This document shows positions 38,832 through 48,111 of a DNA stretch of 64,000 nt, piece by piece (positions within the stretch are counted from its first letter, which is position 1; every line of letters begins with the position of its first letter). Under the pieces are notes generated by a model. The model made no database searches. It was not told the DNA's origin and saw nothing but the letters and a program-made list of their open reading frames with translations. The stretch is from Gordonia amicalis NBRC 100051 = JCM 11271 (GTDB lineage Bacteria > Actinomycetota > Actinomycetes > Mycobacteriales > Mycobacteriaceae), in assembly GCF_000332995.1 (NCBI RefSeq), contig NZ_BANS01000005.1:62001-126000 (forward strand), in the 5' to 3' direction. A program made the translations under genes and the position numbers.

Positions 38832-40235
38832 GTGGTCTCACTCCGCGGGCGTTGGCGCCCGACGCTCGCCTCCGCGGTGGTGCTGCTGATCGGTGTGACC
38901 ACCGGATGTGGGGGTCCGGGTCCGTCCTCGAACGTCGCATCGGTCTCCACCGGGTCCACCACGACGTCGACGACCCCGGCGAATGTGTATGAGCAGCAGC
39001 GTGCCGAGGGTGTGACGCGCCTGCTCGACGACCTCACCACCGCCGTGTCCGCGGGGGACCTGCGGGCGATCGGCCGCCTCGTGGACGACACGGCGATCCC
39101 GGCCTTCGAGAATCGATGGGTGACCGCCGCGGAGAACTTCCGTCCCCGGCCGTTCTCCGGCGACGAGTCCGACGGTCGATTGCAGTTCGCCCGTTTCCGC
39201 TATCAGCTCGCACCCACCGAGGAAGCCGAGACGCTGGTGCCCGCCGATGTCCAGGGGCTTCTCGACGTGAAGGGGAGTTCCGACTCCTGGGTCGCGCCGG
39301 TGGAACTGCGATACGCCCTCGGAGGCGAGCGTGCGCCCGGGGTCGACGAACCCGAGGTGGTGGTGACCAACCAGTTCGTGGTCGCCAGGTACGGCGACGA
39401 GTGGAAGCTCGTCGGCGACGCCGAGGCGCTCGGCGGCGAACCGTCCCCGACCCAGCTGTGGGAGCTCCCCGGACTCTCGGTCTCCGATGTGGAGACCGCG
39501 GGTGGGACGTCGGTGATCGCCTGGTACCTGCGCACCAACCCGGCGCTGGCGAACCTGCGCCGGCTGCTGCCCGATGCCGTCGACGCGGTGACCGCCTTCT
39601 GGGGCAACTCCTGGGATCGACGCGCAGTGCTCGTCGCGACCTCGACACCGAAGGAGTTCGACGAGCTCGTGGCGCCGGGACGCGGGGTGACCGGCACCGC
39701 AGCCGCCGCGACCGTGTACAGCCGAGTGGACTTCCCCCGGCGCACCGCCTCCGGCCAGCGCATCGTCTTCACCCCAGCCGCCGACGACCTGGCCGCGCCG
39801 ACGCTCGCCGTCGTGCTGCGCCACGAACTCACCCACGTCGCGGCCCGGGCCCAGACCGCCCTCGACGCTCCCCTCTGGATCACCGAGGGCGTGGCCGAGT
39901 ACGTTGGCCGCAAGGGCACCTACACCCGATTCCCCGACGCCGCACCCGACCTGACCGAGGCGGTCCGTGCGGGCAACACCCCCACTGCGTTGCCCGACGA
40001 CGCTGCCTTCGCCATGAACGGGCAGAACTCTCAGATCGCCTATCAGAGTGCGTGGTCGATGGCTGCCTATGTCGCCGACCGCTACGACGAGGCGCGTCTG
40101 AAGAGGCTCTACCTCGGGGTCGCGGCAACCTCCGACCCGGCTCGCCAGGAAGCCGCCATCCGGGCCGCGCTCGGCGTCGGTCGTGACGAACTGGTGGCGG
40201 GGTGGGGCCGATGGCTCGAGGGGCAGGTCCGCTGA
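38832..40235 (+). CDS. Predicted lipoprotein with HExxH metallopeptidase motif
   Basis: The 467-residue protein has a signal sequence with a likely lipidated cysteine (C26 in GVTTGC), a Ser/Thr-rich spacer, and a two-part extracellular region. H331-E-L-T-H335 with E352 in ITEGVAEY about 17 residues later has the arrangement of gluzincin metallopeptidases, so it may be a zinc peptidase. The same position in M. tuberculosis holds a hypothetical gene (Rv2189c). The GTG at 38832 is nine bases after ripC. The stop overlaps the pimB start. The substrate is unknown; a role in envelope turnover is only suggested by the neighbours. Confidence 0.82.
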   Translation: MVSLRGRWRPTLASAVVLLIGVTTGCGGPGPSSNVASVSTGSTTTSTTPANVYEQQRAEGVTRLLDDLTTAVSAGDLRAIGRLVDDTAIPAFENRWVTAAENFRPRPFSGDESDGRLQFARFRYQLAPTEEAETLVPADVQGLLDVKGSSDSWVAPVELRYALGGERAPGVDEPEVVVTNQFVVARYGDEWKLVGDAEALGGEPSPTQLWELPGLSVSDVETAGGTSVIAWYLRTNPALANLRRLLPDAVDAVTAFWGNSWDRRAVLVATSTPKEFDELVAPGRGVTGTAAAATVYSRVDFPRRTASGQRIVFTPAADDLAAPTLAVVLRHELTHVAARAQTALDAPLWITEGVAEYVGRKGTYTRFPDAAPDLTEAVRAGNTPTALPDDAAFAMNGQNSQIAYQSAWSMAAYVADRYDEARLKRLYLGVAATSDPARQEAAIRAALGVGRDELVAGWGRWLEGQVR

Positions 40236-41359
40236 TGTCACGAACCCTGTTGATCACGAACGACTTTCCGCCGCGGCCGGGCGGGATCCAGTCCTATCTG
40301 CAGAATCTGGTGGATCTGCTACCGCCGGAGGACATCGTCGTCTATGCGCCGCGCTGGCGCGGCCGGTCGCACATCGACTTCGACGCGGCAGCGCCGTACC
40401 GGGTGTACCGCCATCGCACGACGCTGATGCTGCCGACGCCGTTCGTCGCCCGACGTGCCGCGGAGATCGTTCGGCGCGAAGAGATCTCGACGGTCTGGTT
40501 CGGTGCGGCCGCACCGCTGGCCGTCCTGGCCCCCGCGATGAGGCGTGCCGGTGCCCAGCGCGTCCTCGCCAGTACGCACGGGCACGAGGTCGGCTGGTCG
40601 ATGCTCCCGGTGGCGCGTCAGGTGCTCGGACACATCGGCCGCCACACCGACGTGATCACCTTCGTCAGTCGGTACACGCGCGGCCGATTCGCCTCCGCCT
40701 TCGGTCCGCACGCCGCACTCGAATATCTGCCGCCCGGTGTCGATGTCGACCGGTTCGCGCCCGATCCGATTCTGCGGCAGAAGTTCCGCGACCGTCACGA
40801 ACTGGGGGACCGGCCGACCATCCTGTGTCTCTCGCGACTGGTGCCGCGCAAGGGGCAGGACGTGCTGATCCGGGCGCTGCCGCTGATCCGTCGCCGGATG
40901 CCCGATGCCGTGCTGGTGGTCGTCGGCGGCGGTCCGTATGCGGAGAAGCTGCACGCACTCGCTGCCGAGGCGGATGTCAGCGATCACGTGATCTTCACCG
41001 GATCGGTTCCGGCCGAAGAACTCTCGGCATATCACAACGTCGCCGACGTCTTCGCGATGCCGTCCCGCACCCGCGGGGGCGGACTCGACGTCGAAGGGCT
41101 CGGAATCGTCTATCTCGAGGCCTCGGCGACCGGCGTACCGGTGGTCGCCGGACTCTCGGGTGGTGCGCCGGAGACGGTGGTGGAGGGGGTGACGGGGACG
41201 ACGGTCGACGGCACCGACGTCGACGCCGTCGCCCTGGCGATCCTGGCGATCCTCGGCGACCGGGCGGCGGCGGCCGATATGGGGGCTGCCGGAAGGCGTT
41301 TCGTCGTGGAGAACTGGCAGTGGAGTCAGATGGCGGCCCGGCTGCGCCAATTGCTCTGA
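40235..41359 (+). CDS. pimB: GDP-mannose-dependent alpha-(1-6)-phosphatidylinositol monomannoside mannosyltransferase (PimB')
   Basis: PimB' adds the second mannose to phosphatidylinositol mannoside at the cytoplasmic membrane face. The 374-residue GT4 enzyme has the N-terminal glycine motif PPRPGGIQSYL, the LCLSRLVPRKGQD segment that opens the donor domain (about 198-210) and the E-x7-E donor motif EGLGIVYLE (about 289-297). It lies where M. tuberculosis has Rv2188c. The ATG at 40235 shares one base with the TGA of the upstream lipoprotein gene, so the two are coupled. It makes precursors for the LM/LAM enzymes further along the window. Confidence 0.93.
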   Translation: MSRTLLITNDFPPRPGGIQSYLQNLVDLLPPEDIVVYAPRWRGRSHIDFDAAAPYRVYRHRTTLMLPTPFVARRAAEIVRREEISTVWFGAAAPLAVLAPAMRRAGAQRVLASTHGHEVGWSMLPVARQVLGHIGRHTDVITFVSRYTRGRFASAFGPHAALEYLPPGVDVDRFAPDPILRQKFRDRHELGDRPTILCLSRLVPRKGQDVLIRALPLIRRRMPDAVLVVVGGGPYAEKLHALAAEADVSDHVIFTGSVPAEELSAYHNVADVFAMPSRTRGGGLDVEGLGIVYLEASATGVPVVAGLSGGAPETVVEGVTGTTVDGTDVDAVALAILAILGDRAAAADMGAAGRRFVVENWQWSQMAARLRQLL

Positions 41360-41366
41360 GTCGTCC

Positions 41367-42314
41367 CTACGCCTCGGTAGAGACTCGTACCACGATCTTT
41401 CCTCGCACATGACCGGACTGGCTGCGCTCGTGAGCGCCGGCAGCGTCGGCTAGGTCGAAGACCTCGGCGATCTCCGGCTTGAGGTCGCCCGCGTCGGCGA
41501 GCCGGGCGAGCTCGGCGAGGTCCGCGGAGTCGGGACGCACCCATGCGTACTGGCCCCCGAACTCATCTCGCGCCCGTGCGTCGATGACGGAGGCGACAGT
41601 GCCGCCGTCGCGCAATACCTCTGGCACCGAGTCGAGTGCGTCTCCACCGACATAGTCGAGGACGACGTCGACACCGGCGGGCTCCAGCGCACGTACCCGG
41701 TCTGCCAGACCATCCCCGTACATGGTCGGCTCGGCGCCGAGGGTTCGGAGGTAGTCGTGATTGGACTCCGAGGCGGTGCCGATCACCCGTGCGCCCAGAG
41801 ATCGCGCGATCTGAACCGCGAACGACCCGACGCCGCCCGCGGCGGCATGGACCAGCACAGTGTGACCCGACTGCACGCCCGCCCGTCGAATCGTCTGGTA
41901 CGCCGTCAGTCCGGCGAGCGGTACGGCCGCAGCCTCCTCGAACGACAAGCTGGACGGCTTGTGCGCGAGTGTGCGGACCGGTGCGGCGACCAGGTCGGCG
42001 AACGTGCCGCCGGCGACTTCACCGCCGACGACGTCCTTCCGCACGTAACCGAACACCTCGTCGCCCACCCGGAACTCGGGCGTGTCCAGGCCGACCTGCT
42101 CGACCACGCCCGCGACATCCCAACCCGGGATCACCGGGAACACGGTGTCCATCACCTCGGCGAGGTGACCCTCGCGGACCTTCCAGTCCACGGGGTTGAC
42201 ACTCGAGGCGCGCACTCGGATCAGTACGGAGTCCGGACCGACCTTGGGTGTGGGGAGATCGGTGACCTCCAGGACATCAGGGCCACCGAAGCGGCGGTAG
42301 GTGACTGCACGCAT
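41367..42314 (-). CDS. NADP-dependent quinone-oxidoreductase-like MDR protein
   Basis: The 315-residue protein is a zinc-free medium-chain reductase. It has the GroES-like N-terminal domain (VNPVDWKVREGHL) and a Rossmann domain with AAAGGVGSFAVQIARSLGA (about residues 157-175). No structural or catalytic zinc cysteines are visible, which places it with the quinone reductase/zeta-crystallin group. The substrate cannot be read from sequence. It is convergent with pimB, seven bases away, and has no equivalent in the M. tuberculosis order. The ATG at 42314 is clear. Confidence 0.87.
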   Translation of the reverse strand: MRAVTYRRFGGPDVLEVTDLPTPKVGPDSVLIRVRASSVNPVDWKVREGHLAEVMDTVFPVIPGWDVAGVVEQVGLDTPEFRVGDEVFGYVRKDVVGGEVAGGTFADLVAAPVRTLAHKPSSLSFEEAAAVPLAGLTAYQTIRRAGVQSGHTVLVHAAAGGVGSFAVQIARSLGARVIGTASESNHDYLRTLGAEPTMYGDGLADRVRALEPAGVDVVLDYVGGDALDSVPEVLRDGGTVASVIDARARDEFGGQYAWVRPDSADLAELARLADAGDLKPEIAEVFDLADAAGAHERSQSGHVRGKIVVRVSTEA

Positions 42315-42379
42315 GGTGGCACCAACGGGTGCTCGGGCGGATTGATTCCTGATCCGGCGAACGGATCAGCTCTGGAAGA

Positions 42380-44188
42380 TCACTTCTGGTAGATCGCCTC
42401 GATGTCGTCGGAGAACTTCTCCACGACCACGTTGCGCTTGACCTTGAGGGTCGGGGTCATCTCGCCGGTCTCCTCGGTGAAGTCCGACGGCAGGATGCGG
42501 AACTTCTTGATCGCCTCCGCGCTCGACACCGTCTTGTTCGCGGCGTCGATGGCCGACTGGATCTCGGCCCGGAGGTCGGCGTCGTCGGAGAGATCGGCGA
42601 CCGAGGCCGACTCCGGCTTGTTGTTGCGTTCCTTCCATGCGGGGAACGCTTCGGAGTCGATCGTGATCAGCACGCCGATGAACGGCTTCGCGTCGCCGAC
42701 GACCATCGCCTGGGAGATCAGGGCGTTGGCGCGGATGACGTCCTCGAGTCCGGCGGGGGAGACGTTCTTGCCGCCCGCGGTCACGATGAGTTCCTTCTTG
42801 CGTCCGGTGATCGTGATGAAGCCGTCGGCGTCGACGGTGCCGAGGTCGCCGGTGTGGAACCAGCCGTCGACGATCGCGGTGGCCGTCGCCTCGGGGTTCT
42901 GCCAGTACTCCTTGAACACGACGCCGCCCTTGAGTAGGATCTCGCCGTCCTCGGCGAGGCGAACGGCGTTGCCCGACAAGGGCTTGCCGACGGTGCCGAT
43001 CTTCCAGGCGGAGGGGGTGTTCACACTGAACGCGGCGGTCGACTCGGTCAGGCCGTAACCCTCGAACACCGGGATGCCGACGCCGGAGAAGAAGTGGCCC
43101 AGGCGTGCACCGAGGGGGCCGCCACCGGAGATCGCCATCCCGCACTCGCCGCCGAGGGCGTCGCGGAGCTTCTTGTAGACGAGCGCGTCGAACAGGGCGT
43201 GCTTGAGCTTGAGGACCAGCCCGATCCGACCCTTCTCGCGCGCCTCGGAGTAGGCGATGGCGGTCTCTGCCGCGGCGTCGAAGATCTTGCCCTTGCCGCC
43301 GTCGTGGGCCTTCTGGCGCGCGGAGTTGTAGACCTTTTCGAACACGCGCGGCACCGAGAGGATGAGCGACGGCTTGAAGACCGCGAACTCGTCGACGAGG
43401 GTCGTGATGTCACTGGTGTGCCCGACCTCGGCACCGGCCTCGATCGCGACCAGGGTGATGGCGCGGGCCAGGACGTGAGCGAGCGGCAGGAACATCAGGA
43501 GACGCTTCTCGTCGCGCGTGATGAGGTCGTCGAGGATGTCGCCGGCGAGGACCGCGCGCACCTCGGAGAGCATGTTCGAATGGGTCAGCTCGCACCCCTT
43601 CGGGCGCCCGGTGGTGCCCGAGGTGTAGATGAGGGTCGCCGGGTCGGCGGCACCGACGTTCGCGCGGCGCTTGGCGACCTCGTCGTCGTGGACATCGGTG
43701 CCGGCGGACACGAGTTCGTCGACGGCACCCGGTCCGTCGGCGCGATCGATCTGGAACACCTTGACCGACTCGGTCAGCGAGTCGATGGACTCGAAGGCGG
43801 CACGATGGCCGTCGTCTTCGAGGACGATCGCGACGGCGCCGGAATCACGCATGATCCACTCGATCTGGCTGGCCGACGACGAGTCGTAGATCGGCACGGT
43901 GATCGCGCCCGCCGACCAGATCGCGAAGTCGAAGAGGTTCCACTCGAGGCGGGTGCGCGAGAGAAGTGCGACGCGGTCGCCCGGGTTCACGCCGGAGGCG
44001 ATCAGGCCCTTGGCGATCGACGAGATGCGTGCTGCGGCATCAGCGGCCGTGATCGGCGCCCAGGTGTCGCCCTGTTTGTGGCGGAACACGACGTGCTGAG
44101 GTGATCGCTGTGCCAGATCGAAGATGATGTTCGTGCAGTTCTCGTCGTCGGCGATCGAGAATTTCGCAGGCACGCTGTACTCACTCAT
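42380..44188 (-). CDS. fadD15: Long-chain fatty-acid-CoA ligase (FadD15 type)
   Basis: The 602-residue AMP-forming ligase activates long-chain fatty acids with ATP and CoA. The phosphate-binding motif YTSGTTGRPKG lies near residue 190, the adenine motif FEGYGLTES near 345, and DGWFHTGDLG near 430. It belongs to the bacterial long-chain group with FadD15, whose gene holds the same place in M. tuberculosis. The ATG at 44188 follows GGAGGG by eight bases. It is divergent from two SRPBCC genes. The chain-length preference is unknown. Confidence 0.93.
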   Translation of the reverse strand: MSEYSVPAKFSIADDENCTNIIFDLAQRSPQHVVFRHKQGDTWAPITAADAAARISSIAKGLIASGVNPGDRVALLSRTRLEWNLFDFAIWSAGAITVPIYDSSSASQIEWIMRDSGAVAIVLEDDGHRAAFESIDSLTESVKVFQIDRADGPGAVDELVSAGTDVHDDEVAKRRANVGAADPATLIYTSGTTGRPKGCELTHSNMLSEVRAVLAGDILDDLITRDEKRLLMFLPLAHVLARAITLVAIEAGAEVGHTSDITTLVDEFAVFKPSLILSVPRVFEKVYNSARQKAHDGGKGKIFDAAAETAIAYSEAREKGRIGLVLKLKHALFDALVYKKLRDALGGECGMAISGGGPLGARLGHFFSGVGIPVFEGYGLTESTAAFSVNTPSAWKIGTVGKPLSGNAVRLAEDGEILLKGGVVFKEYWQNPEATATAIVDGWFHTGDLGTVDADGFITITGRKKELIVTAGGKNVSPAGLEDVIRANALISQAMVVGDAKPFIGVLITIDSEAFPAWKERNNKPESASVADLSDDADLRAEIQSAIDAANKTVSSAEAIKKFRILPSDFTEETGEMTPTLKVKRNVVVEKFSDDIEAIYQK

Positions 44189-44305
44189 CGTGGTTACCCT
44201 CCAATAGATGCCGTTGTGCAGATCGTAACTCTGTTGGGAACCGGGACGTTCACGGCATCGCCCGTCGGGTGCACTACCCTGCGCCGACACGAGTATGTGA
44301 AGCTA

Positions 44306-44740
44306 GTGGGCGTGACGAGCATCCAGGTGGCCGACGAGGTCTTCGTCGCCGCGGCACCCCGCCTGGCCGCTGCCGTGATCGGCGACCCCGCGAACTGGCG
44401 GCGATGGTGGCCCGACCTGCGTCTGGCGGTCACCGAAGACCGTGCCGAGCAGGGGGTCCGGTGGCGTGTCGACGGACCGGTGGCCGGAACGATGGAGATC
44501 TGGAACGAAGCGATTCTCGACGGCTTCGTACTGCACTACTTCCTCCATGCGGAACCGACGGAGCCGCTGGCCGGCGAGCGGGGAGACGATCCGCGCGCAC
44601 GCGCCGACGCGCTGGCGGAGGAGAACAAGCGTCGTCGTGTGGCCGGAAAGGACATGTCCTTCGAGGTGAAGAAGCTCCTCGAGGGCGGCCGGCACGTGGG
44701 CGGTCCGGCCGCCGGTGCCGAGACCGCGGAGGCCGTGTGA
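44306..44740 (+). CDS. SRPBCC (START-like) domain protein, first of a pair
   Basis: The 144-residue protein has a START-like lipid-binding fold: VADEVFVAAAPRLAAAVIGDP at the start and DRAEQGVRWRVDGPVAGTMEIW with LHYFLHAEP in the centre. The pattern matches the Rv2186c position. Start choice is uncertain: GTG at 44306, GTG at 44312 or GTG at 44297. A TATGTG six bases before 44306 favours a leaderless start there. Its stop overlaps the next gene, which has the same fold, so the two are coupled and perhaps form a heteromer. The ligand is unknown; the divergent fatty-acid ligase hints at a lipid. Confidence 0.82.
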   Translation: MGVTSIQVADEVFVAAAPRLAAAVIGDPANWRRWWPDLRLAVTEDRAEQGVRWRVDGPVAGTMEIWNEAILDGFVLHYFLHAEPTEPLAGERGDDPRARADALAEENKRRRVAGKDMSFEVKKLLEGGRHVGGPAAGAETAEAV

Positions 44741-45177
44741 TGGCCGATCACACCGAACGCGACATCGTCATCGGCGCGGACGCCGAGGACATCCTGGCCG
44801 TGATCTCCGATTTCGATCACTACCCCGACTGGGTCACCGCGGCGCGTGAGGTCGAGGTGCTGCGCGCCGACCCCGCCGGGCGCGCGCTCGAGGTGCGGTT
44901 CGTGCTCGACGCCGGGGTCCTGGAGGACACGTATGTGCTTGCCTACGAGTGGGATCCGGACGGGTCATCGGTGTCGTGGCGGCTGGTCTCCAGCGATCTG
45001 CAGAAGGACCAGCGGGGCCGCTACATCCTGACCCAGCAGGTTCCCGGTTCGACGAAGGTCACCTATGAGCTGATGGTCGACCTGCAGGTGCCGATGATCG
45101 GACAGCTGAAACGTCGTGCGGAGAAGGCGATCACCGATGCCGCCCTGCACGAGCTGAAGAAGAGGGTCGAAGGCTGA
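44740..45177 (+). CDS. SRPBCC-family polyketide cyclase/dehydrase-like protein (TB16.3 type)
   Basis: The 145-residue protein is another START-like protein, close to mycobacterial TB16.3 (Rv2185c): RDIVIGADAEDILAVISDFDHYPDW at the N-terminus and a C-terminal amphipathic helix (MIGQLKRRAEKAITDAAL) that closes the pocket. No catalytic residues can be named. The ATG overlaps the upstream stop by one base (GTGATGG context). It is probably in one operon with the next genes, since the ArsA-like gene starts 20 bp later. Confidence 0.87.
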   Translation: MADHTERDIVIGADAEDILAVISDFDHYPDWVTAAREVEVLRADPAGRALEVRFVLDAGVLEDTYVLAYEWDPDGSSVSWRLVSSDLQKDQRGRYILTQQVPGSTKVTYELMVDLQVPMIGQLKRRAEKAITDAALHELKKRVEG

Positions 45178-45197
45178 TCGATCTCACACCCATTCAT

Positions 45198-46382
45198 GTG
45201 GTGCTCGGTCCCGGAGGCTCCGGTGTCTCCGCTGTCGCCGCCGCGGCGGCGTCCCAACGGCCCAGCACGCCCAGGGATTCGCGTCGTGCCGTCACCCGGC
45301 CGGAGCAGCACACTCTGCTCATCACGGTCGACCGTTGGTCGCCGGTGCACGACTGGGCTCGGGTCTACCGGCAACCCGGTGAGCCGGTGGCGGTCTCGAA
45401 GTTCCTCCACCTGTTGACACTCGACCGGCTCGATCTCACCGAACGCACGTGGTCGGGCTTCGTCGACGTCCTCGAGCACACGGTCGGGCGCAGCAAGGCG
45501 GTCATGCCGGGGGTGGGGACCCTCGCGGGCATCGACGCCGCGGAGCTGACCTCGTTGCCGGGTATCGACGACTTCCTGTTGCTCCGGCGGATCCGCGACG
45601 AGGCGACGAGCGGCCGGTGGCAACGGATCGTCGTCGACTGCTCGGGGTGTGGCGATCCCTTGCAGTTCCTGCGTGGGGGAGCGGTGCTGAGTCAGGCCCT
45701 CAACCGGTTCTGGCCGCGGCACCGGCGGCTCGCGATGGCGGCCGAACGGCCGGTGATGGCACAGTTGACCGCCGCGGTCGACGCCATCGACCGTGACTGC
45801 GCGGACGTCGCCGAGTTGTTCGCCGACGCGCATGCGGTGGCCGTCCACCTGGTTCTCGGCGCGGAGGATCGGGCACGCCGCCTCGCTGAGCACTATGTCG
45901 CGGGGGCGGACGTCATGGGACTACCGCTGACCTCGGTTCAGGTGAACCGCGGTGTGGGCGCGGAGTCGCCGGAAGACCTCGCCGCGCACGTCAAGGGGCT
46001 TCTCGCCGGAAGCGGCGATGTGCGGGTCGCACTGGTGGACCGGTCCACGGAGACGATCGACCGGATGGCGCGGCTGCGCAAACTCGCGGTCCGGTTGCCC
46101 GATCCGTACGGCATCCCGCGCGGATCGGCTGCCGCGGTCGTCGAGACCGCCTCCGAGGAGCCGGTCGCCTTCCGGCTGTCGTGGTCACAGCGCCTGCCCG
46201 AACCCGATTCGCTGGCCCTCGGCCGCAGCGGCGACGACCTGCTCGTGACCGTCTCCGGGTTCCGTCACCCGGTGCGTCTGCCATCGGTGTTACGCCGGTG
46301 CATGGTGGTCGACGCGGCCTGGGACGACGGCCGGCTGACCGTCTGTTTCGTCCCCGACCCCGCCGTCTGGCCGCGCCGGTAG
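45198..46382 (+). CDS. ArsA/GET3-like protein with degenerate P-loop
   Basis: The 394-residue protein resembles the actinobacterial anion-pump ATPase family at the Rv2184c position: WQRIVVDCSG (about residues 148-157), a central helical region, and a C-terminal beta domain ending VRLPSVLRRCMVVDA (the HSP20-like ArsA tail). The Walker A segment reads LGPGGSGVS, lacking both lysines of the usual GKGGxGKS, so ATP hydrolysis is doubtful. The first codon is a GTG at 45198 (a second GTG follows), and the first beta strand seems to begin upstream of it, so the true start may be an unusual codon nearer 45174. It continues the SRPBCC operon. Confidence 0.78.
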   Translation: MVLGPGGSGVSAVAAAAASQRPSTPRDSRRAVTRPEQHTLLITVDRWSPVHDWARVYRQPGEPVAVSKFLHLLTLDRLDLTERTWSGFVDVLEHTVGRSKAVMPGVGTLAGIDAAELTSLPGIDDFLLLRRIRDEATSGRWQRIVVDCSGCGDPLQFLRGGAVLSQALNRFWPRHRRLAMAAERPVMAQLTAAVDAIDRDCADVAELFADAHAVAVHLVLGAEDRARRLAEHYVAGADVMGLPLTSVQVNRGVGAESPEDLAAHVKGLLAGSGDVRVALVDRSTETIDRMARLRKLAVRLPDPYGIPRGSAAAVVETASEEPVAFRLSWSQRLPEPDSLALGRSGDDLLVTVSGFRHPVRLPSVLRRCMVVDAAWDDGRLTVCFVPDPAVWPRR

Positions 46383-46551
46383 TCGACGCCGCACGGACAC
46401 CGGGTACGTTCGAAGACCGCCCGCGCAGTCGTGTGCGAGAACGCACGTTCGGCGACCACACGGTACGGTGCTGGGACGCCCGTCCATTTATGGTGGCGAG
46501 AGCGAGCGGCACCAGGCCTCCGGGTACGAGCGGTGAGGGGAGACTACGCGA

Positions 46552-46986
46552 ATGGGCACGGACGAGGGGACGTCACGGGGTGACGGGCCCGATCGTGACG
46601 ACCGCGGTGGTTCGCACGGCGATCCGGTCCGGGACCTGTTGCTCGGTGTGGCCAATCAGATCGACGCGCTGGCGGGTCTCTTCGCAGGTGGCACGCACGA
46701 CGCGGGTGCGGCTGCCGCCGGGTATGCCGCCGCGTTCGGTGCCGACGGCCCGGTCGGCCAGACACTCGCCGGTGCGTCGGGGGAGATCACCTCGTTGCTG
46801 CGCGAGATCGGCGACCTCATCGCCCGGCTTCTCGCGACGGTCATCGCCGTCCTCGAGGCCATCGCGGAGGCTCTGCGGTCGGCTCCCAGTTCGGTGTCCG
46901 AACCGCGGAACTACGAGCCGATCGCGGTTCGGATCGGCAGCCCGCGTCGTCCGGACGCGCCCACCGGACCCGAACAGGAGCAGTGA
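46552..46986 (+). CDS. Small conserved actinobacterial protein (Rv2183c position)
   Basis: The 144-residue protein has a charged N-terminus (about 1-25), an Ala/Gly-rich middle, and a hydrophobic stretch (LLREIGDLIARLLATVIAVLEAIAEAL, about 80-106) that could be an amphipathic or membrane-associated helix, then a basic tail. I do not know its function. The ATG at 46552 follows GGGGAG by about ten bases. Its stop overlaps the start of the ROK gene, so they are coupled. The 169-bp spacer upstream holds no other gene. Confidence 0.75.
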   Translation: MGTDEGTSRGDGPDRDDRGGSHGDPVRDLLLGVANQIDALAGLFAGGTHDAGAAAAGYAAAFGADGPVGQTLAGASGEITSLLREIGDLIARLLATVIAVLEAIAEALRSAPSSVSEPRNYEPIAVRIGSPRRPDAPTGPEQEQ

Positions 46987-47975
46987 TGGGTGAGCTGACG
47001 ATCGGGATCGACATCGGCGGCACGAGTGTGCGTGCGTCGGTGGTCGACGACCGCGGCACGATGCTCGACACCCTCCGCGCGCAGACGCCGCCCACCGCTC
47101 AGGCCCTCGAACACTGCCTGGACCGTCTCGTCGGCGAGCTGACCTCGAGGTGGGACGCGAAGGCCGTCGGGCTCGCGATCGCCGGGTTCCTGACCACCGA
47201 CCGCAGCATTGTCCGGTTCGCGCCCCATCTGCCGTGGCGTGAGGCCCCGGTGGCCGAGGACATGACCCGACGCGTCGGCATCCCGGTGTTCGCCGAACAC
47301 GACGCCAACGCGGCGGCGGTGGCCGAGGTGCGGTTCGGTGCGGCCGCGCGTGGACACAACACCGTGGTGCTCGCGATCGGTACCGGCATCGGTGCCGGTC
47401 TCGTCATCGACGGCGAGATCTACCGCGGGAGTTACGGCGTCGCACCGGAACTCGGACACCTCGCGATCGTCCCCGACGGTCGTGCCTGTGCCTGTGGCAA
47501 ACGCGGATGCTGGGAAAGGTATTGCAGCGGAACCGCTTTGGTTGACACCGTGGTCGAGTTGCTGGCCGACGGCGACTGGGGGCGCAGCCAGCTCGCCGCC
47601 GACGTCGCCGCCGACCCCGGTTCCCTGACCGGCCGGCGGGTCGCCGGTGCGGCCGCCGACGGCGATGCCGTGGCCCTGGCGGCCTTCGCCCGGTTCGCGA
47701 CCTCCCTGGGACAGGGTCTGGCGATGATCGCAGACATCTTCGACCCGGACCTGATCGTGCTGGCCGGCGGCGTCGGCGCGGCCTCGGGCTTGTTCCTCGA
47801 CGAGGCGCGCGAGCACTACGCACGGCAGGTCACCGGTGCCGGCCACCGTCAGCTCGCCCGGATTCGTGGCACCCAGCTCGGTGAGACGGCCGGTGTCGTC
47901 GGCGCGGCCGAGGTTGCGCGCCAAGCACTTCGGGCGGCGGCGAGCCGGTCGGCGCCGCCGTCTGCCGCCCGCTGA
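46986..47975 (+). CDS. ROK-family sugar kinase (glucokinase-like)
   Basis: The 329-residue protein belongs to the ROK family. It has the phosphate motif GIDIGGTSVRAS at the N-terminus, the catalytic EHDANAAAVAE (about 98-108), GTGIGAGLVIDG, and the zinc-binding ROK signature with CACGKRGCWE (about 165-174). There is no DNA-binding domain, so it is an enzyme and not a repressor. Glucose is the usual substrate of this branch, but other hexoses are possible. The ATG at 46986 shares one base with the previous stop; a GTG directly before it could also serve. Confidence 0.9.
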   Translation: MGELTIGIDIGGTSVRASVVDDRGTMLDTLRAQTPPTAQALEHCLDRLVGELTSRWDAKAVGLAIAGFLTTDRSIVRFAPHLPWREAPVAEDMTRRVGIPVFAEHDANAAAVAEVRFGAAARGHNTVVLAIGTGIGAGLVIDGEIYRGSYGVAPELGHLAIVPDGRACACGKRGCWERYCSGTALVDTVVELLADGDWGRSQLAADVAADPGSLTGRRVAGAAADGDAVALAAFARFATSLGQGLAMIADIFDPDLIVLAGGVGAASGLFLDEAREHYARQVTGAGHRQLARIRGTQLGETAGVVGAAEVARQALRAAASRSAPPSAAR

Positions 47976-48111
47976 GGAAACCGGGGCCGGTCGGTAGAGT
48001 CGACGCAGGTAAGGTCTTGATGTCGGGACCACGGGGTGCGGGTTCCGGCGGTGGGGGTCCGCTGTCGACACCGGCATCGGGTCAGGAGTAGTGCGCGGCG
48101 AGGAGAGTCTC

